This document shows, one piece after another, positions 62,789 through 64,000 of a DNA stretch of 64,000 nucleotides. A program made the position numbers and the translations under genes. Position 1 is the stretch's first letter. Every line of letters starts with the position of its first letter. Below the pieces are notes generated by a model that was given only the letters and a program-made list of their open reading frames with translations, was not told where the DNA came from and searched no databases. Origin of the DNA: Lachnospiraceae bacterium (lineage in GTDB: Bacteria > Bacillota > Clostridia > Lachnospirales > Lachnospiraceae); the NCBI GenBank assembly GCA_017550165.1, contig JAFZQH010000020.1, positions 62,001 to 126,000 of the forward strand, in the 5' to 3' direction.

Positions 62789-64000
62789 TCATTCATCAAA
62801 ATAGCCCAGCCCGCTAAGCGCCGACACAAATCTCTGGATATAATCCCATGTGGTAACAGGCCAGCGGAAGCCCAGACGGTACAGTACCTGCATGGTGTAC
62901 TCACATTTACGTTGGAGCCTTATCTGTTCCCTGCCGCCGGGGGATTGCATATAAGCCATTATACTTGTGAGCTCCGTTGCTTTCGCCGGGTCCTTCTGGG
63001 CCTCGGAGAAGGCTTTGGCAAACTCCGGACGTTCAACATATCTGATGGGATAACCCAGTTGGCTCAGCTCATGGAAGATACCCTCCATGGAAATACTCTG
63101 ATTGTTGAACACGTGGAATACCGTGCAGTCATCCGGGGTTCGGGTAAGCAGGACAAGGGCTTTGGCAACTGCGTCTATGGGGGAGAACTCCATGGTTCCG
63201 TCAAGCTGGTCAAAGGTGGCGCATCCCAACATTGAAAATGCCCTCAGTCTTCCCATGGCCGAATTGGAGTCGAAATTGATCTGGAACTCCCCGTCACTGT
63301 GCCGTGCAGCCAGGTTGCCGAAACGCAGGATCTTTCCCTTAAGTCCCTTTTCAGCCACTGCCTCCAGAACAGCCCTCTCTGCCAGGAACTTGGAGTGTAT
63401 ATACTTGTTATCAAGAACCTGCTCAAAATACAGTGACTGTTCATCCGGTTCAAATCCCTGCTCAAGATTATCCTTGTAAGCCGATGTAACAACACTCATG
63501 GTAGATGTCTGGATCATGGCCGCTCCGGTTTTCAGGCAGAAATCTATCAGGTTCACTGCCCCTCCCACATTAACATCCTCAATAATGGTTCCGCTTGCAA
63601 AATGCTTAACAACGGCAGCGCAGTTGATGACCGTATCTATCCCGCATCCTGCCAACTGTTCAAAGGTTCCGGGATCGGTCACATCGCCGTCTGTGATCAT
63701 AAGCCTCTTTCCCACAAGACCGGAAATATCCGTGTCAAAATAGTAGAAATACAGTCTTTTCAATCTCTCTGTGGCATCTGTATCAGCCTGGGAACGATGG
63801 AGGCAGTATATCACTCCATCCGTCTCCGAAAGCAGCTCATGAAGCACATGTATTCCCAGATATCCCACAGTTCCCGTTAAAAGAACGGTTCCTGTCTCAC
63901 GAAGTGCTCCCGACTTAAACCCTTCAAGGGTATTCTTCTTAAGCAGACCATTTATCCGGTCATAATCATAATCCCTTATATCCTTCTCCCCTGCCTTGCC
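62789..64000 (-). CDS. C-terminal thioester-reductase domain of a nonribosomal peptide synthetase (partial)
   Basis: The last 403 codons of a longer gene that runs off the right edge; the frame is open to position 64000 with no start of its own. The first visible residues (KDIRDYDYDRINGLLKKNT) look like the linker that joins a carrier domain to a reductase. Then comes an extended short-chain dehydrogenase fold with TVLLTGTVGYLGIHVLHELL (NADPH-binding GxxGxxG), a VINCAAVVKHF strand, catalytic Tyr-Lys in KYIHSKFLAE, and ILRFGNLAARHSDG. These features match reductase domains that release peptides as aldehydes or alcohols from NRPS or related enzymes. A stand-alone SDR is less likely because of the upstream linker. 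The product cannot be predicted from this part. Confidence 0.82.
   Translation of the reverse strand, partial: GKAGEKDIRDYDYDRINGLLKKNTLEGFKSGALRETGTVLLTGTVGYLGIHVLHELLSETDGVIYCLHRSQADTDATERLKRLYFYYFDTDISGLVGKRLMITDGDVTDPGTFEQLAGCGIDTVINCAAVVKHFASGTIIEDVNVGGAVNLIDFCLKTGAAMIQTSTMSVVTSAYKDNLEQGFEPDEQSLYFEQVLDNKYIHSKFLAERAVLEAVAEKGLKGKILRFGNLAARHSDGEFQINFDSNSAMGRLRAFSMLGCATFDQLDGTMEFSPIDAVAKALVLLTRTPDDCTVFHVFNNQSISMEGIFHELSQLGYPIRYVERPEFAKAFSEAQKDPAKATELTSIMAYMQSPGGREQIRLQRKCEYTMQVLYRLGFRWPVTTWDYIQRFVSALSGLGYFDE

Noticed and set aside
62789-63868. Reading the right-edge gene as a complete stand-alone NAD-dependent epimerase starting at the GTG at 63868
   Set aside because: The GTG lies inside the nucleotide-binding motif (TGTVGYLG), and the frame continues upstream to the window edge with an NRPS-like linker.

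Overview
The window looks like chromosome of a motile, anaerobic, Gram-positive member of the Lachnospiraceae (Butyrivibrio/Pseudobutyrivibrio/Roseburia-like). This is inferred from gene content: class III (oxygen-sensitive) ribonucleotide reductase, pyruvate carboxylase, large single-chain PurL, an mreB-flgG-flgG-flgJ block, the cdaA-cdaR-glmM c-di-AMP operon, and tRNA genes without an encoded CCA end. I saw no rRNA, CRISPR array, IS element or prophage. Most genes are housekeeping genes in long co-directional runs on the minus strand.

Layout. 1-768: the 5' part of ispF, then tRNA-Met and tRNA-Val separated by a spacer packed with hairpins. 783-16,882: a minus-strand run. In transcription order it is a soluble hybrid histidine kinase, FapA-like DUF342 protein, 63-aa protein, zinc-ribbon/TPR membrane protein, PucR-type regulator, DUF1638 protein, DUF1461 membrane protein, PurL, an HD-GYP/receiver protein and a membrane hybrid kinase. 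17,005-29,455: valS, a diguanylate cyclase, nrdD with a fused redoxin domain, pyruvate carboxylase and an L,D-transpeptidase. 29,570-35,986 (plus strand): RNase H, a 2-isopropylmalate synthase fused to an AraC-type DNA-binding domain, pyruvate kinase, PepD and a small membrane protein. 36,079-46,035: clpX with a long linker, a large secreted repeat protein, an Na+/Pi transporter (plus strand), an HtrA protease with a low-complexity N-terminus, and glmS. 46,050-56,184: envelope biosynthesis, with a membrane protein pair, cdaA, cdaR, glmM, HPr, rmlD, two glycosyltransferases and the initiating sugar-phosphate transferase leading into glmS. 56,194-62,591: a flagellar-region zinc protein, comF, recD2, flgJ, two flgG-type genes and mreB. 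62,789-64,000: the C-terminal thioester-reductase end of a probable nonribosomal peptide synthetase that continues off the window.

How the parts fit. The 46-55 kb block links c-di-AMP synthesis, UDP-GlcNAc precursor supply (glmM, glmS) and surface glycan assembly. The signalling genes (GGDEF, HD-GYP, two hybrid kinases, FapA-like protein) suggest c-di-GMP control of motility or surface behaviour, but no direct partner is proven here.

Most notable: (1) the LeuA-AraC fusion at 30,351-32,342, an enzyme with a complete leucine-sensing domain joined to a DNA-binding domain; (2) a 71-nt two-hairpin repeat present between the tRNAs and again overlapping the pyruvate carboxylase stop codon, with changed but still paired arms; (3) a DnaA-box-like cluster upstream of nrdD; (4) an HtrA protease with a Gly/Ser/Tyr-rich cytoplasmic tail; (5) the NRPS reductase end at the right edge.
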